Origin: Labrys sp. KNU-23
GTDB taxonomy: Bacteria; Pseudomonadota; Alphaproteobacteria; Rhizobiales; Labraceae
Assembly: GCF_008330945.1 (NCBI RefSeq)
Contig: NZ_CP043489.1
Location: 2,863,501-2,927,500 of the forward strand
Length of the DNA stretch: 64,000 nt
Reading direction: 5' to 3'
Shown: positions 1-7,556 of the stretch, piece after piece
How positions within the stretch are numbered: the first letter of the stretch is position 1
Layout of the letters: the number at the start of each line of letters is the position of its first letter
Program-made: the position numbers and the translations under genes
The notes under the pieces: model-generated
What the model was told of the DNA's origin: nothing
The model's database searches: none
The model's input: the letters and a program-made list of their open reading frames with translations, nothing else

Positions 1-103
1 GGATGATTCCTCGATATCGGAGAAAGGGGAGCGGGCTTAGAGCGCTTTCCAGAAAAGTCGATAGACTTCTCGATTAAGAAAGCGCGTCAGAACAAGAAGT
101 TAG

Positions 104-131
104 AGAGAAAAGCGCGATTCGGAGAAATCGC
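104..131 (-). terminator. Candidate intrinsic terminator of the ROK gene
   Basis: Read on the minus strand just past the ROK stop codon, a 6-bp stem (GCGATT/AATCGC, positions 114-119 and 126-131) with a 6-nt loop is followed by a T-rich tract (TTTTCTCTCT). Position and orientation fit termination of the minus-strand ROK gene. The stem is short, so confidence is moderate. A second, longer imperfect hairpin (GCGCTTTC at 42-49 with GAAAGCGC at 78-85) lies further downstream. Confidence 0.45.
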
Positions 132-146
132 ACCTCGCTCAAGGGC

Positions 147-1373
147 CTAACTCTGGAACAGCGTGATCGGCTGTTCGCTGGCATAGATCGCGCTCTCGTC
201 GATGGAGAACATGCGCTGATGCATCAGGAGGGCGCCGCCGAGGGCAGGGCCTTCGACGCCAAGACCGGAAACCTCGATGCGCGGCATTGGAAAACCCTCG
301 AGCAGCTCACGTTGCATGGCCTGGGCGACCTCCGCCGCGACGTGACTGAAGACCGGCGCGACGGAGCCGCCGAGGATGATCAGGCCGGGATTGAGCACGC
401 TGGTGACCTGAATCAACCCGGCGGCGAGCCGTTCGCCCCAGGCCCGTGCCGTGGCGATCGCCGCGCTTTCTCCGCGCGCGAGAGCCAGCAGCAGCCTGTC
501 GAGGTCGGGCTCGCCGCCCTGGGCGCGATAGAAGCCGAGGATGGCGTCCTTGCCGATATAGCTTTCCAGATGGCCCGGCTTGGAGCGGCCGGCAGGGACG
601 CGATTGCCGCCGAGCACGATCTGGCCGAACTCGCCGGCAAAACCGGCGGAGCCGCGCAGCAGCCTGCCGCCGATGACGATGCCGCCGCCGGCGCCGTTCT
701 CGATCAGCAGGAAGGCGACGGTCTCGGAGCGATGCGTGGTATCGCGATAGGTCTCGGCGATGGCAAAGGCATTGGCGTCGTTCTCGATCGAGATCACGGG
801 GTCGAGCGACGGGAAGCGCCGCTTCAGCCTGTCGGTGATCATCGTCTTCAGCTTCACGTCGCGCCAGCCGAGCATGAGCCCGTTGATCACCGTGCCATCC
901 GAGGCCAGCAGGGCCGGCAGGGTCACGCACAGGCCGCGCAGGCGCTCGGGCCGGTCGAGGCTTGCCAGGGCTTCGGCGATCAGCGCCACCATGCGGTCGG
1001 TTCCGGCCTCCGGGGTTTCCTGATAGGTCGGGAACGGCAAAGTGAGGTGCAGGAGCTCCTGTGCCAGCATGTCGATGACGACGACCGTGAGCCGATCGAC
1101 GCCGATCTCGGCGCCGAGAAAGCTGGCGCCGGCGGGATCGATCTGCACCCGGATGCCGGGGCGGCCCGTCTTGCCGGCATTCTCGCCACGCGGCTCGTCG
1201 CGGCGCTCGACGGCAAGCCCCTCCGTCATCAGGCCGGTGATGATGTTGCCGGTGGTCGAGCGGTTGAGGCCGAGGGCCCGCGCGAGGTCGGCCCGGCTCA
1301 TGCCGGCGTCGCGGAACAGGGCATTGAGAGCCCTGATTTCATTGAGATGACGGACGGTTTGCGGCGTTGCCAA
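147..1373 (-). CDS. ROK family (NagC/XylR-type) transcriptional regulator
   Basis: A 408-residue ROK protein acting as a DNA-binding sugar sensor, not a kinase. A winged helix-turn-helix occupies about residues 10-65 (ADLARALGLNRSTTGNII), followed by a ROK domain (about 75-400) that keeps ENDANAFA and the GAGGGI glycine loop. The ATP-site DIGGT motif of ROK kinases reads EIGVD. The usual Zn ligands are missing: the region around EFGQIVLGGNR has Q in place of H, and the CxCGxxGC motif reads PAGRSKPGH. The longest frame begins with TTG at 1373 and shows no clear ribosome binding site, so the start is uncertain. It lies on the same strand 204 bp downstream of a sugar epimerase gene, suggesting a role in sugar uptake or use. 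The effector cannot be told from sequence. Confidence 0.88.
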   Translation of the reverse strand: MATPQTVRHLNEIRALNALFRDAGMSRADLARALGLNRSTTGNIITGLMTEGLAVERRDEPRGENAGKTGRPGIRVQIDPAGASFLGAEIGVDRLTVVVIDMLAQELLHLTLPFPTYQETPEAGTDRMVALIAEALASLDRPERLRGLCVTLPALLASDGTVINGLMLGWRDVKLKTMITDRLKRRFPSLDPVISIENDANAFAIAETYRDTTHRSETVAFLLIENGAGGGIVIGGRLLRGSAGFAGEFGQIVLGGNRVPAGRSKPGHLESYIGKDAILGFYRAQGGEPDLDRLLLALARGESAAIATARAWGERLAAGLIQVTSVLNPGLIILGGSVAPVFSHVAAEVAQAMQRELLEGFPMPRIEVSGLGVEGPALGGALLMHQRMFSIDESAIYASEQPITLFQS

Positions 1374-1577
1374 GGTTCTGGGCCCGCTAAGATGGAAAAA
1401 GGGAGGCTACAGCGTCCAGCCGTACGGCGTGATCGCCGAACCGCGCAAAGGCGCATCGAAACAAGGCGTTAGAATATTATCACCCCGGTCTATTCCATGA
1501 ATGGCGCGTGCGATGCAACTCGCAAGCCGGGCGGGTCGCGTTGCAAGCCGCATTCCAAACCACATTCCAAACCGCAT

Positions 1578-2462
1578 TCATGGCGTGCGTGCCGTCTCGG
1601 CCTTGCGGCGGGCCTCGGCATGGCGATCGTCGATGAAGGCCTTGGCCCGGCGGGCGAGCTCGACATTATCGGTCCAGGTGTTGCGCCAGATCGCGCAGAT
1701 GATCGAGAGATCCTCGTCGACCACTTCGGAGGAAAAGCTCTCGAAAGTGATCCAGTCCTCATAGCCGCTGGCGACGAGGGCGTCGAAAATAGCGGGGAAG
1801 TTGATCACGCCGGAGCCGAGATAGCCCCGGTTGCTTTCACCGATATGGAAATAGCCGAGCTTGTCGCCGGCAAGCCGGATGGCCTGTACGGGATCTGCTT
1901 CCTCGATGTTCATGTGGAAGGTGTCGAGGTGCAGGAAGATGTTGTCCGAACCGGTATCCTTGATGAAGGCGAGGCCCTGCGCGGTAGTGTTGAGCAGGTT
2001 GGTCTCGAAGCGGTTGACGATCTCCAGATTGAGCGTGACGCCGGCCTGCTTGGCCTTGTCGGCCAGGCGGGACAATGTCGCCACGCTGTTGTCCCAGCCC
2101 TTGCGCGTGGGCAGGCTGCGATATTTGGTATGGGCCGAGAAGATGATGCCGCCGAGCTTGTGCCCGCCCAGGTCGCGCGTGATCGCGACCGCGTCGGCCA
2201 GGATCTCCTCGCCCCGGCGCACCACGGCGGCGTCCTCGCTCGAAATATCGCCTTCCAGCGGCAGGCCCATGGTGACGGTGACGGCGAGATCGTAGTCCCT
2301 CAGGCGTTGCGCCAGCCAGGACACATCGAATTTGCGGGGATCGAGGCGCGGAAATTCGATCAGTTTGTAGCCAAGGCGGTGGGACTTCTCCATCGCGCCT
2401 TCGAGATCTTGCTGCGTGGTGCCACCCGTCCACACGAAGGAGTGAATGCCCAGTTTGTCCAT
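1578..2462 (-). CDS. Sugar 3-epimerase / sugar-phosphate isomerase (AP endonuclease 2 TIM-barrel family)
   Basis: A 294-residue TIM-barrel protein most like the D-tagatose/D-psicose (allulose) 3-epimerase group. Motifs carrying the metal and catalytic residues are visible in order: LNLEIVNRFETNLLNT (first catalytic Glu), HLDTFHMNIEE (Asp), GYFHIGESNRGYLGSG (His, with the substrate-loop Arg) and ITFESF (second Glu). The ATG at 2462 is preferred over an upstream in-frame start at 2507 because AGGA sits about 7 bases before it and homologous proteins begin near MDKLGIHSFVWTGG. It is probably cytoplasmic and Mn/Co dependent. The exact ketose substrate is not determinable. Three near-identical copies of CATTCCAAACC lie just past the 3' end (about 1550-1575). 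Confidence 0.82.
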   Translation of the reverse strand: MDKLGIHSFVWTGGTTQQDLEGAMEKSHRLGYKLIEFPRLDPRKFDVSWLAQRLRDYDLAVTVTMGLPLEGDISSEDAAVVRRGEEILADAVAITRDLGGHKLGGIIFSAHTKYRSLPTRKGWDNSVATLSRLADKAKQAGVTLNLEIVNRFETNLLNTTAQGLAFIKDTGSDNIFLHLDTFHMNIEEADPVQAIRLAGDKLGYFHIGESNRGYLGSGVINFPAIFDALVASGYEDWITFESFSSEVVDEDLSIICAIWRNTWTDNVELARRAKAFIDDRHAEARRKAETARTP

Positions 2463-2587
2463 GGTTGATCCTGCCCTGTTGTGCCGGCCGGAACCCATCC
2501 GGGACAAGCCGGCTCGATCTTATTTTGTTGTGAGTAGCAGCAAACTTGTCTGCGTTCAAGCAAGGCCGCTGGTACCGCTCGACGGAG

Positions 2588-3463
2588 CTATCCGATGGCA
2601 GCAACGCCCAGTCCCGGCCGCTCGGCGCGGGCGGCGACGAAACGAAGGCCCTCGCGCGCGCGGTGGAGGGCCGGATTGTCCCGCCGGGCGGCATGGAGCG
2701 CGTAGATCGAATGGGAGAAGGCCGGGGCTCCCTTCACCAGCCGCAGGCGCTCATCAGCCAGCAGGGGGGTGACGGCACCGGCTCTGAAGTAACCCGAGCC
2801 GCCGACGGCGAGGATATGGGTCAGCGCCAGGGGGCCGAGCGACACAGCCACGGGAGCGGCGGTGAGATCGGGAAAGGCGGCGCGGTGATTGATGGCGAAG
2901 GCCGGCCCCCAATCGACCTGGACATAGCTGTCGCGATGCACCTGCGCGTCGGGGGAAGTCGTCACCAGAACCAGTTGCTCCTCCACCACCAATTCGGCGA
3001 CGACATCCTGATATTGCGGCGGATTATAGAGGGTGACGAGGTCGAGCGAGCCTTCCCTGACACGCTCGATCAGGCGGGAAGGCGTATCGACCTCGACCCG
3101 CAAGGCGACACGCGGACATTCGCGATGCATCCAGCCCAGCCAGTCGGCGAGGAGAGGATGCCAGAGGCTGAGCTCGCCGCCCAGACTGATGCCCTCCTCC
3201 CGTCCGGGCGGCAGCGCGACCTCCTGCCGGGCGCGTTCCCAGACCTGCACCAGGGCGGTGGCGGGCCCGACGAAGCGCTCGCCGGCCGGTGTGAGCCGCG
3301 CGCCGGCCTTGTTGCGGACGAACAGGCGGCGGCCGATCTGCTGTTCGAGGGCCCGGATGCGTGCGCTCACCGCCGTCTGGGTCAGATTGAGGCGGTCGGC
3401 CGCGGCGGCGAAGCTGCCATTCTGCGCAATTTCCAAAAAGGTTCGTGCAAGCCCGATATCCAT
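2588..3463 (-). CDS. LysR family transcriptional regulator
   Basis: A 291-residue LysR-type regulator. The N-terminal winged helix (residues 1-60, MDIGLARTFLEIAQNGSFAA, then LTQTAVSARIRALEQQIGRR) precedes a two-lobed effector domain (about 90-290). The frame stays open upstream to 3697, but homology starts at the ATG at 3463, which is the chosen start. It is divergent from the cystathionine gamma-synthase-type gene at 3661. An ATTG-N11-CAAT box just upstream of its start fits autoregulation and possibly control of the divergent gene. The ligand is unknown, and sulfur metabolism is only suggested by context. Confidence 0.9.
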   Translation of the reverse strand: MDIGLARTFLEIAQNGSFAAAADRLNLTQTAVSARIRALEQQIGRRLFVRNKAGARLTPAGERFVGPATALVQVWERARQEVALPPGREEGISLGGELSLWHPLLADWLGWMHRECPRVALRVEVDTPSRLIERVREGSLDLVTLYNPPQYQDVVAELVVEEQLVLVTTSPDAQVHRDSYVQVDWGPAFAINHRAAFPDLTAAPVAVSLGPLALTHILAVGGSGYFRAGAVTPLLADERLRLVKGAPAFSHSIYALHAARRDNPALHRAREGLRFVAARAERPGLGVAAIG

Positions 3464-3485
3464 GGCAATCAGATTATGGATTTTG

Positions 3486-3506
3486 CATTGAACTGCAATA
3501 ACAATG
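3486..3506. promoter_or_regulatory. LysR-type box (CATTG-N11-CAATG)
   Basis: CATTG at 3486-3490 and CAATG at 3502-3506 form a dyad with an 11-nt spacer, the classic ATTG-N11-CAAT arrangement bound by LysR proteins. A second overlapping dyad (TTGCA-N6-TGCAA, 3483-3498) is present. It lies 23 bp upstream of the LysR start codon, between two divergent genes. Binding is inferred, not shown. Confidence 0.6.
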
Positions 3507-3660
3507 CGTTTGTCTGAGGTCATTTCCGATGGCACAACTCCTGAACGGCTTGGTGGCGATAGGCGCAAATCTGCCACGTGGCGGGCCGCCGGCCCGGTGT
3601 CGCTGCCGGCCGAAGCAAGGTGCGTTTCGATCGAGGCGCAGTGGTATCGAGTGAAATGGC

Positions 3661-4854
3661 ATGACGGACGACAGGTCTCCCGAAACGATCGCAGCAAGCA
3701 ACGGCATGGCGGCCGACAAGGCTTTCCGTGCGGTCGCTCCGCCTCTCTACCTCGCCAGTTCCTACGCCTTCGGCGGCTTCGAACAGGCGGGAACCTATGA
3801 GTATGGACGCACGCGCAATCCGACGCGCGACCAGCTTGCCGAGACGCTGGCGGCGCTGGAAGGCGGGGCCGGCGCCATCGTCGTCGCCAGCGGCATGGCG
3901 GCGGTCGACCTGGTGCTGTCGCGCCTCAATCCGGGCGAGACCGTGCTGGCGCCGCATGACTGCTATGGCGGTACGCAGCGCCTCCTGGCCATCAGGGCTC
4001 ATAAGGGCCAGTTCAACCTCGCTTTGGTCGACCAGACCGACGAGAACGCGCTCGATGCCGCCCTGGCCCGGCGCCCGGCTCTGGTGCTGGTGGAGAGTCC
4101 CAGCAATCCCCTGATGCGTGTCGTCGACATCGCTGCCATTGCGGGCAAGGCCCGCAGGGTGGGGGCGGCGCTTGCCGTCGACAACACCTTCCTTTCGCCA
4201 GCGTTGCAGAAGCCGATCGCGCTCGGCGCCGATTTCGTCATCCACTCTACCACCAAATATCTGAACGGCCATTCCGACGTGATCGGTGGCGCGGTGGTGG
4301 CCGCCAGAGCGGAAGACGCCACGGAGCTGGCTTTCTGGGCCAATTTGACCGGTGTCACCGGCTCGCCGTTCGACGCCTACCAGACGTTGCGCGGCGTCCG
4401 TACCCTGTTTCCCCGCATCGAGCACCAGCAGCGCTCGGCAGCCGCGATCGCGGCTTTCCTGGCCAGCCATGAGGGCGTCGACGCCGTGCATTATCCGGGT
4501 CTGCCGGGGCATCCCGGCCACGAGATCGCCAGGCGGCAGCAGGCCGGTTTCGGCGCCATGCTCAGTTTCGAGATTGCCGGCGGCCCCTTGGCCGTCAGGC
4601 GTTTCGTCGAGGCTGTCAGGGTGTTCACCCTCGCCGAGTCGCTCGGTGGCGTGGAAAGCCTGGTTGCCCATCCCGCCACCATGACCCATCTGGGCATGGG
4701 TGAGGCTGCGCGGGCAGCCGCCGGAATCAAGGACAGCCTGCTACGGCTTTCGGTAGGGCTGGAGGGCGAGGCCGACCTGCTGGCCGATCTCGCCCAGGCG
4801 CTGGACGCGGCTCGCCCGCATGAGACTGGCCGGCAGCGCGCGTTTGGGACATGA
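3661..4854 (+). CDS. metB: Cys/Met-metabolism PLP-dependent transsulfuration enzyme, probable cystathionine gamma-synthase
   Basis: A 397-residue type I PLP enzyme of the Cys/Met family. The Schiff-base lysine lies in HSTTKYLNGHSD, preceded by AVDNTFLSPALQKPIALGAD. The N-terminal YEYGRTRNPTRDQLAETLAA and the phosphate-binding ASGMAA loop are present. In this family the enzyme joins an activated homoserine (O-succinyl- or O-acetyl-homoserine) with cysteine to make cystathionine, or performs related gamma-eliminations. The LNGHSD context resembles MetB, but methionine gamma-lyase or cystathionine beta/gamma-lyase cannot be excluded by eye. The ATG at 3661 fits the family N-terminus. It is divergent from a LysR regulator and followed 31 bp later by the folate enzyme gene. 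No SAM riboswitch is recognisable upstream. Confidence 0.85.
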   Translation: MTDDRSPETIAASNGMAADKAFRAVAPPLYLASSYAFGGFEQAGTYEYGRTRNPTRDQLAETLAALEGGAGAIVVASGMAAVDLVLSRLNPGETVLAPHDCYGGTQRLLAIRAHKGQFNLALVDQTDENALDAALARRPALVLVESPSNPLMRVVDIAAIAGKARRVGAALAVDNTFLSPALQKPIALGADFVIHSTTKYLNGHSDVIGGAVVAARAEDATELAFWANLTGVTGSPFDAYQTLRGVRTLFPRIEHQQRSAAAIAAFLASHEGVDAVHYPGLPGHPGHEIARRQQAGFGAMLSFEIAGGPLAVRRFVEAVRVFTLAESLGGVESLVAHPATMTHLGMGEAARAAAGIKDSLLRLSVGLEGEADLLADLAQALDAARPHETGRQRAFGT

Positions 4855-4885
4855 TGTCAGCCACTTCGATCAGGGAGCCGATGCC

Positions 4886-5584
4886 ATGATGGGAGCCGAT
4901 CGCAACGACGCCGACGATGCTGTGCGTCCCTTCGCGTCGTCAGCCTGTTTCGCTCATGAGGTCGAGGGCGGCCAGCTCGATACCGCAGCGTGGATGCAGG
5001 GCGAGCGCCGCGCGGAGATCATGGCCTGGCGTAAAGGCGAGCGGGCACGCCTGATCGCCGAGCGCCTGGCCATGCCTGTCGATCTGAGAACCGAGAAGAC
5101 CCAGGCGATCGCCGGACATCTCGATGCCGTCGTCGGCGATGTCGCCGGACGGGTGGTGAGCTTCTACTGGCCCTTGCGGGGCGAGCCCAATCTGCGTGAC
5201 TGGGCCGAGGCGCTCGCCGTGCGGGGCGCGATCACGGCTCTGCCGCTGGTGGTCGAAAGGAACGCGCCGCTGGTGTTCCGGACATGGCGTCAGGGGGAGA
5301 AGTTGGTCAAGGGCTTCTGGAACATCCCCGTGCCCGAGGGCGGGCGCAAGGTGGTGCCCGACATCTGCCTGGCTCCGGTGGTCGGCCATGACGCCAGGGG
5401 GTTCCGTCTCGGCTATGGCGGCGGTTATTTCGACCGCACGCTGGCGGGCCTGCCCGCCAGCGTGGTGGCTATTGGCGTCGGCTATGCCGAAGCGGCGATC
5501 CGTACCATCCATCCCCTCGCGCACGACATCCCGCTCGACGCCATCGTCACCGATAAAAGCGTCCGCCGTTATCCGAGCGATTGA
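4886..5584 (+). CDS. 5-formyltetrahydrofolate cyclo-ligase (5,10-methenyl-THF synthetase)
   Basis: A 232-residue protein of the YgfA/MTHFS family, which converts 5-formyl-THF plus ATP to 5,10-methenyl-THF in the cytoplasm. The C-terminal signature GFRLGYGGGYFDRTL (ATP/Mg site) is clear. So are the basic N-terminal region after residue 35 (RAEIMAWRKGERARL) and PDICLAPVVGHDARG. The start is set at ATG 4886, which has AGGGAG about 8 bases upstream. An earlier in-frame start at 4820 would overlap metB. Homologues are usually 180-200 residues, so the first 30 or so residues are an extension or the true start is later. It is probably cotranscribed with metB, linking one-carbon and methionine metabolism. 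Confidence 0.9.
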   Translation: MMGADRNDADDAVRPFASSACFAHEVEGGQLDTAAWMQGERRAEIMAWRKGERARLIAERLAMPVDLRTEKTQAIAGHLDAVVGDVAGRVVSFYWPLRGEPNLRDWAEALAVRGAITALPLVVERNAPLVFRTWRQGEKLVKGFWNIPVPEGGRKVVPDICLAPVVGHDARGFRLGYGGGYFDRTLAGLPASVVAIGVGYAEAAIRTIHPLAHDIPLDAIVTDKSVRRYPSD

Positions 5585-5630
5585 AGGCGGATGCTCGCCC
5601 GCCGGCCGGGTGAGAGGGATCCAATCTTGT

Positions 5631-5662
5631 CGGGAACCTTTGGAAGCAGGGCGCATCTAATC
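5631..5662 (+). promoter_or_regulatory. Candidate ECF-type promoter before the sigma factor gene
   Basis: CGGGAACC (5631-5638), a 14-nt spacer, then GCATCTAATC (5653-5662), ending 28 bp before the sigma factor ATG. The same two-part motif with identical spacing occurs at 6371-6402 before the DUF4142 gene. The AAC core in a -35 position is typical of ECF sigma factors. Autoregulation by the adjacent sigma factor is inferred from the match. Confidence 0.6.
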
Positions 5663-5690
5663 ATGCGTCCCCAAGGAGGTATCGACGCCG

Positions 5691-6365
5691 ATGGCCCATC
5701 CCGAATTTCATCCGCCCCTGGCCGACGATCTGATCGACCGGGCGATACGGCGCGATCCCGCGGCCATCCGCGCGATCACCACGCAGCATAATCGTCGGCT
5801 CTATCGGATCGCGCGCAGCATCCTGCGTGACGATGACGAGGCGGAGGAGGCCTTGCAGGCCGCCTATATGCACGCCTTTGCGGCACTATCGACCTTTCGT
5901 CGCGATGCCAGCCTGGGAACATGGCTGACGCGCATCGTCATGAACGAGGCGCTCGGCCGCGTCCGGGCAAGACGGCCCGCAATCCGGATCGAGACGGGCC
6001 GGGCCCTCCTGGCCGGCCAGGTGATCCCCTTCCCAACCCTGGCCGCGGTGGCCGATCCGGAGCGGACCATGGCCCAGAGACAGATCCAGTCGCTGCTGGA
6101 AATGGCGATCGACGAGTTGCCGGCGGTCTACCGGGTCGTCCTGGTGGCGCGGGTGATCGAGGAAATGAGCCCGGAAGAGACAGCGGTGCTGCTCGGCCTC
6201 CGGCCCGAAACGGTAAAGACCCGCCTGCACCGGGCGCGCCGCCTGCTGCGCGAGGCGCTGGAGCGGCAGGCCGGTCCTCACCTGATGAACGCCTTCCCGT
6301 TCGACGGCTGGCGCTGCGAACGCATGACGCAGGCCGTGATCGAAAAAATTCTGTCCAGGCCCTGA
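5691..6365 (+). CDS. ECF subfamily RNA polymerase sigma factor
   Basis: A 224-residue sigma-70 family protein with region 2 (about residues 28-95, including LRDDDEAEEALQAAYMHAF) and region 4 (about 125-190, ELPAVYRVVLVARVIEEMSP then LLGLRPETVKTRLHRARRLL). Regions 1 and 3 are absent, which defines the ECF group. A C-terminal tail of about 35 residues follows (HLMNAFPFDGWRCERMTQAV). It has one His and one Cys but no HxxxCxxC zinc motif. The start ATG has AAGGAGG upstream. No anti-sigma factor gene is adjacent. The downstream DUF4142 and cupredoxin genes share a promoter-like motif with this gene and are its probable targets. Confidence 0.93.
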   Translation: MAHPEFHPPLADDLIDRAIRRDPAAIRAITTQHNRRLYRIARSILRDDDEAEEALQAAYMHAFAALSTFRRDASLGTWLTRIVMNEALGRVRARRPAIRIETGRALLAGQVIPFPTLAAVADPERTMAQRQIQSLLEMAIDELPAVYRVVLVARVIEEMSPEETAVLLGLRPETVKTRLHRARRLLREALERQAGPHLMNAFPFDGWRCERMTQAVIEKILSRP

Positions 6366-6370
6366 GGCGG

Positions 6371-6402
6371 CGGAAACCAAGCCGAGGCGACGGCATCCAA
6401 TC
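6371..6402 (+). promoter_or_regulatory. Candidate ECF-type promoter before the DUF4142/cupredoxin operon
   Basis: CGGAAACC (6371-6378), a 14-nt spacer and GCATCCAATC (6393-6402), 34 bp before the DUF4142 ATG. It matches the motif at 5631-5662 at 7 of 8 and 9 of 10 positions with the same spacing. That makes dependence on the ECF factor encoded between them the simplest reading. Confidence 0.6.
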
Positions 6403-6436
6403 TCTCGCAAACGTCATCGTAAACAGGAGAGATGCC

Positions 6437-6961
6437 ATGTCGATCATCAGGCTTGCGGGCGCGTCCGCCATCCTCGGTCTTTTCATTGCCCAGGGACCGG
6501 CGCAGGCCGCCGAGCTCACCGATCCGCAGATTGCCCATATTGCCTATACGGCAGGCGTGCTCGACATCGAGACCGCCAAGCTGGCGCTGAAGAAGTCGAA
6601 GAACAAGGAGGTCGTCGCCTTCGCCCGGAACATGGTCCATGACCATGAGGCCGTGAACGGCAAGGCGCTCGCGCTGGTCAAGAAGCTGAAGGTCACGCCA
6701 GAAGACAACGACGTCAGCAAGGGCCTGGTCAGCCAGGCCGAAGCCAAGCGCGCCAGCCTCGCGGCCCTCGACGGGCCAGCCTTCGACAAGGCCTATGCGG
6801 ATAACGAGATCGGCTATCACAAGACCGTCAACGCCGCCCTCGCCGACACGCTCATCCCGGCAGCCGCGAACGCCGAGCTCAAAGCCCTGCTGCAGACAGG
6901 GCTCAAGATCTTCCAGGGCCATGAACTGCATGCCGAACATCTGGCAGGCACGCTGAAATGA
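6437..6961 (+). CDS. DUF4142 family exported protein
   Basis: A 174-residue protein with a signal peptide (residues 1 to about 24, cleavage near AQAAE) followed by a ferritin-like four-helix DUF4142 domain. The domain shows the family pattern of a helix ending in EVVAFARNMVHDHEAVN, AFDKAYADNEIGYHK and a final helix with FQGHELHAEHL. DUF4142 proteins are periplasmic, often stress induced, and have no settled activity; some homologues carry metal-binding histidines. The ATG at 6437 has a GGAGAG ribosome binding site. The stop codon overlaps the start of the cupredoxin gene (ATGA), so the two are translationally coupled. Confidence 0.88.
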   Translation: MSIIRLAGASAILGLFIAQGPAQAAELTDPQIAHIAYTAGVLDIETAKLALKKSKNKEVVAFARNMVHDHEAVNGKALALVKKLKVTPEDNDVSKGLVSQAEAKRASLAALDGPAFDKAYADNEIGYHKTVNAALADTLIPAAANAELKALLQTGLKIFQGHELHAEHLAGTLK

Positions 6962-7311
6962 GGCATCGGCCGATCACAAGGGCATCGCGCTGTAGTGCCG
7001 GTCTCGCCGCCGCGGCAGGCGCAATGCTGCTGCTCTCAGGCGGGATGGCGCGTGCCGCCACGATCGCGATCACGGTCAGCGATCTCGCCTTCGAGCCTGC
7101 TGTCGCCGAGGCTACGGTCGGCGACACCATTGAATGGCGGAACGTCGATTTCGTCGGCCACACTGCGACAGACCGTAGCGGGCAATGGGATGTCGCCCTG
7201 CCGGCGGGAAAGACCGCGAGCATCGGCATGACCACGCCCGGCGTGATGTCCTATTTCTGCCGGTTCCATCCGCAAATGACCGGCATCATTCGGGTAAAAC
7301 CGAAATTGTGA
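6958..7311 (+). CDS. Cupredoxin (amicyanin/plastocyanin-like) exported copper protein
   Basis: A 117-residue protein with a signal peptide (about residues 1-33, LLLSGGMARAA) and a single cupredoxin domain. The type 1 copper ligands are visible: His in VGHTATD, then Cys, His and Met in YFCRFHPQM. The short Cys-x-x-His-x-x-Met spacing is that of amicyanin-like proteins, so it should bind one Cu and move electrons in the periplasm. Its ATG overlaps the DUF4142 stop. A link to oxidative or envelope stress is inferred from the ECF sigma gene immediately upstream. Confidence 0.9.
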   Translation: MRHRPITRASRCSAGLAAAAGAMLLLSGGMARAATIAITVSDLAFEPAVAEATVGDTIEWRNVDFVGHTATDRSGQWDVALPAGKTASIGMTTPGVMSYFCRFHPQMTGIIRVKPKL

Positions 7312-7317
7312 CACCAG

Positions 7318-7345
7318 ACAATGCCGGCCGCGATGCCGGCATTGT
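7318..7345 (+). terminator. Stem-loop after the cupredoxin gene
   Basis: A perfect 10-bp inverted repeat (ACAATGCCGG at 7318-7327, CCGGCATTGT at 7336-7345) with an 8-nt loop begins 7 nt after the cupredoxin stop codon. No U-tract follows, so it may be a Rho-assisted terminator or a 3'-end stabilising stem. Confidence 0.55.
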
Positions 7346-7520
7346 CCCCCGCAAACGGCACCGGCAGGGCCGGGGGCGGGCACGGCAAGTCCCGCCGACG
7401 CCAGTCGCCCTGCCTTGCCGACCAACTTCCGCGGTGACATGCTGGGCGGCCACCTATTCTCCGTGCAAGAAACGCACTTGCGCCCGCAGCCCTGACATTC
7501 TATGTAAAATGCCCTAATTA

Positions 7521-7536
7521 CACATTTTCCAATGTG
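7521..7536. promoter_or_regulatory. Inverted repeat upstream of cysD
   Basis: CACATT-TTCC-AATGTG is a perfect 6-bp dyad ending 20 bp before the cysD start codon, in an AT-rich stretch that contrasts with the surrounding GC-rich DNA. The position suits an operator or promoter overlap for sulfur regulation. The binding protein is not identifiable; a CysB/Cbl-type LysR factor is one possibility. Confidence 0.45.
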
Positions 7537-7556
7537 AAAAGGGCCCATAGGCGCTT

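Noticed and set aside
219..1472. Long plus-strand frame opposite the ROK gene, and similar long opposite-strand frames throughout (for example 12418-14151, 45790-48555, 50176-51861)
   Set aside because: Strong GC third-position bias opens antisense frames. These have no family motifs and lie fully opposite well-recognised genes.
1545..1580. CATTCCAAACC tandem copies as a CRISPR or phase-variable tract
   Set aside because: Only about three imperfect short copies without spacers, outside the coding frame; too short to support either.
3464..3660. SAM-II riboswitch upstream of the metB-type gene
   Set aside because: The conserved SAM-II pseudoknot sequence could not be found; only a LysR-type box and GC-rich leader are seen.
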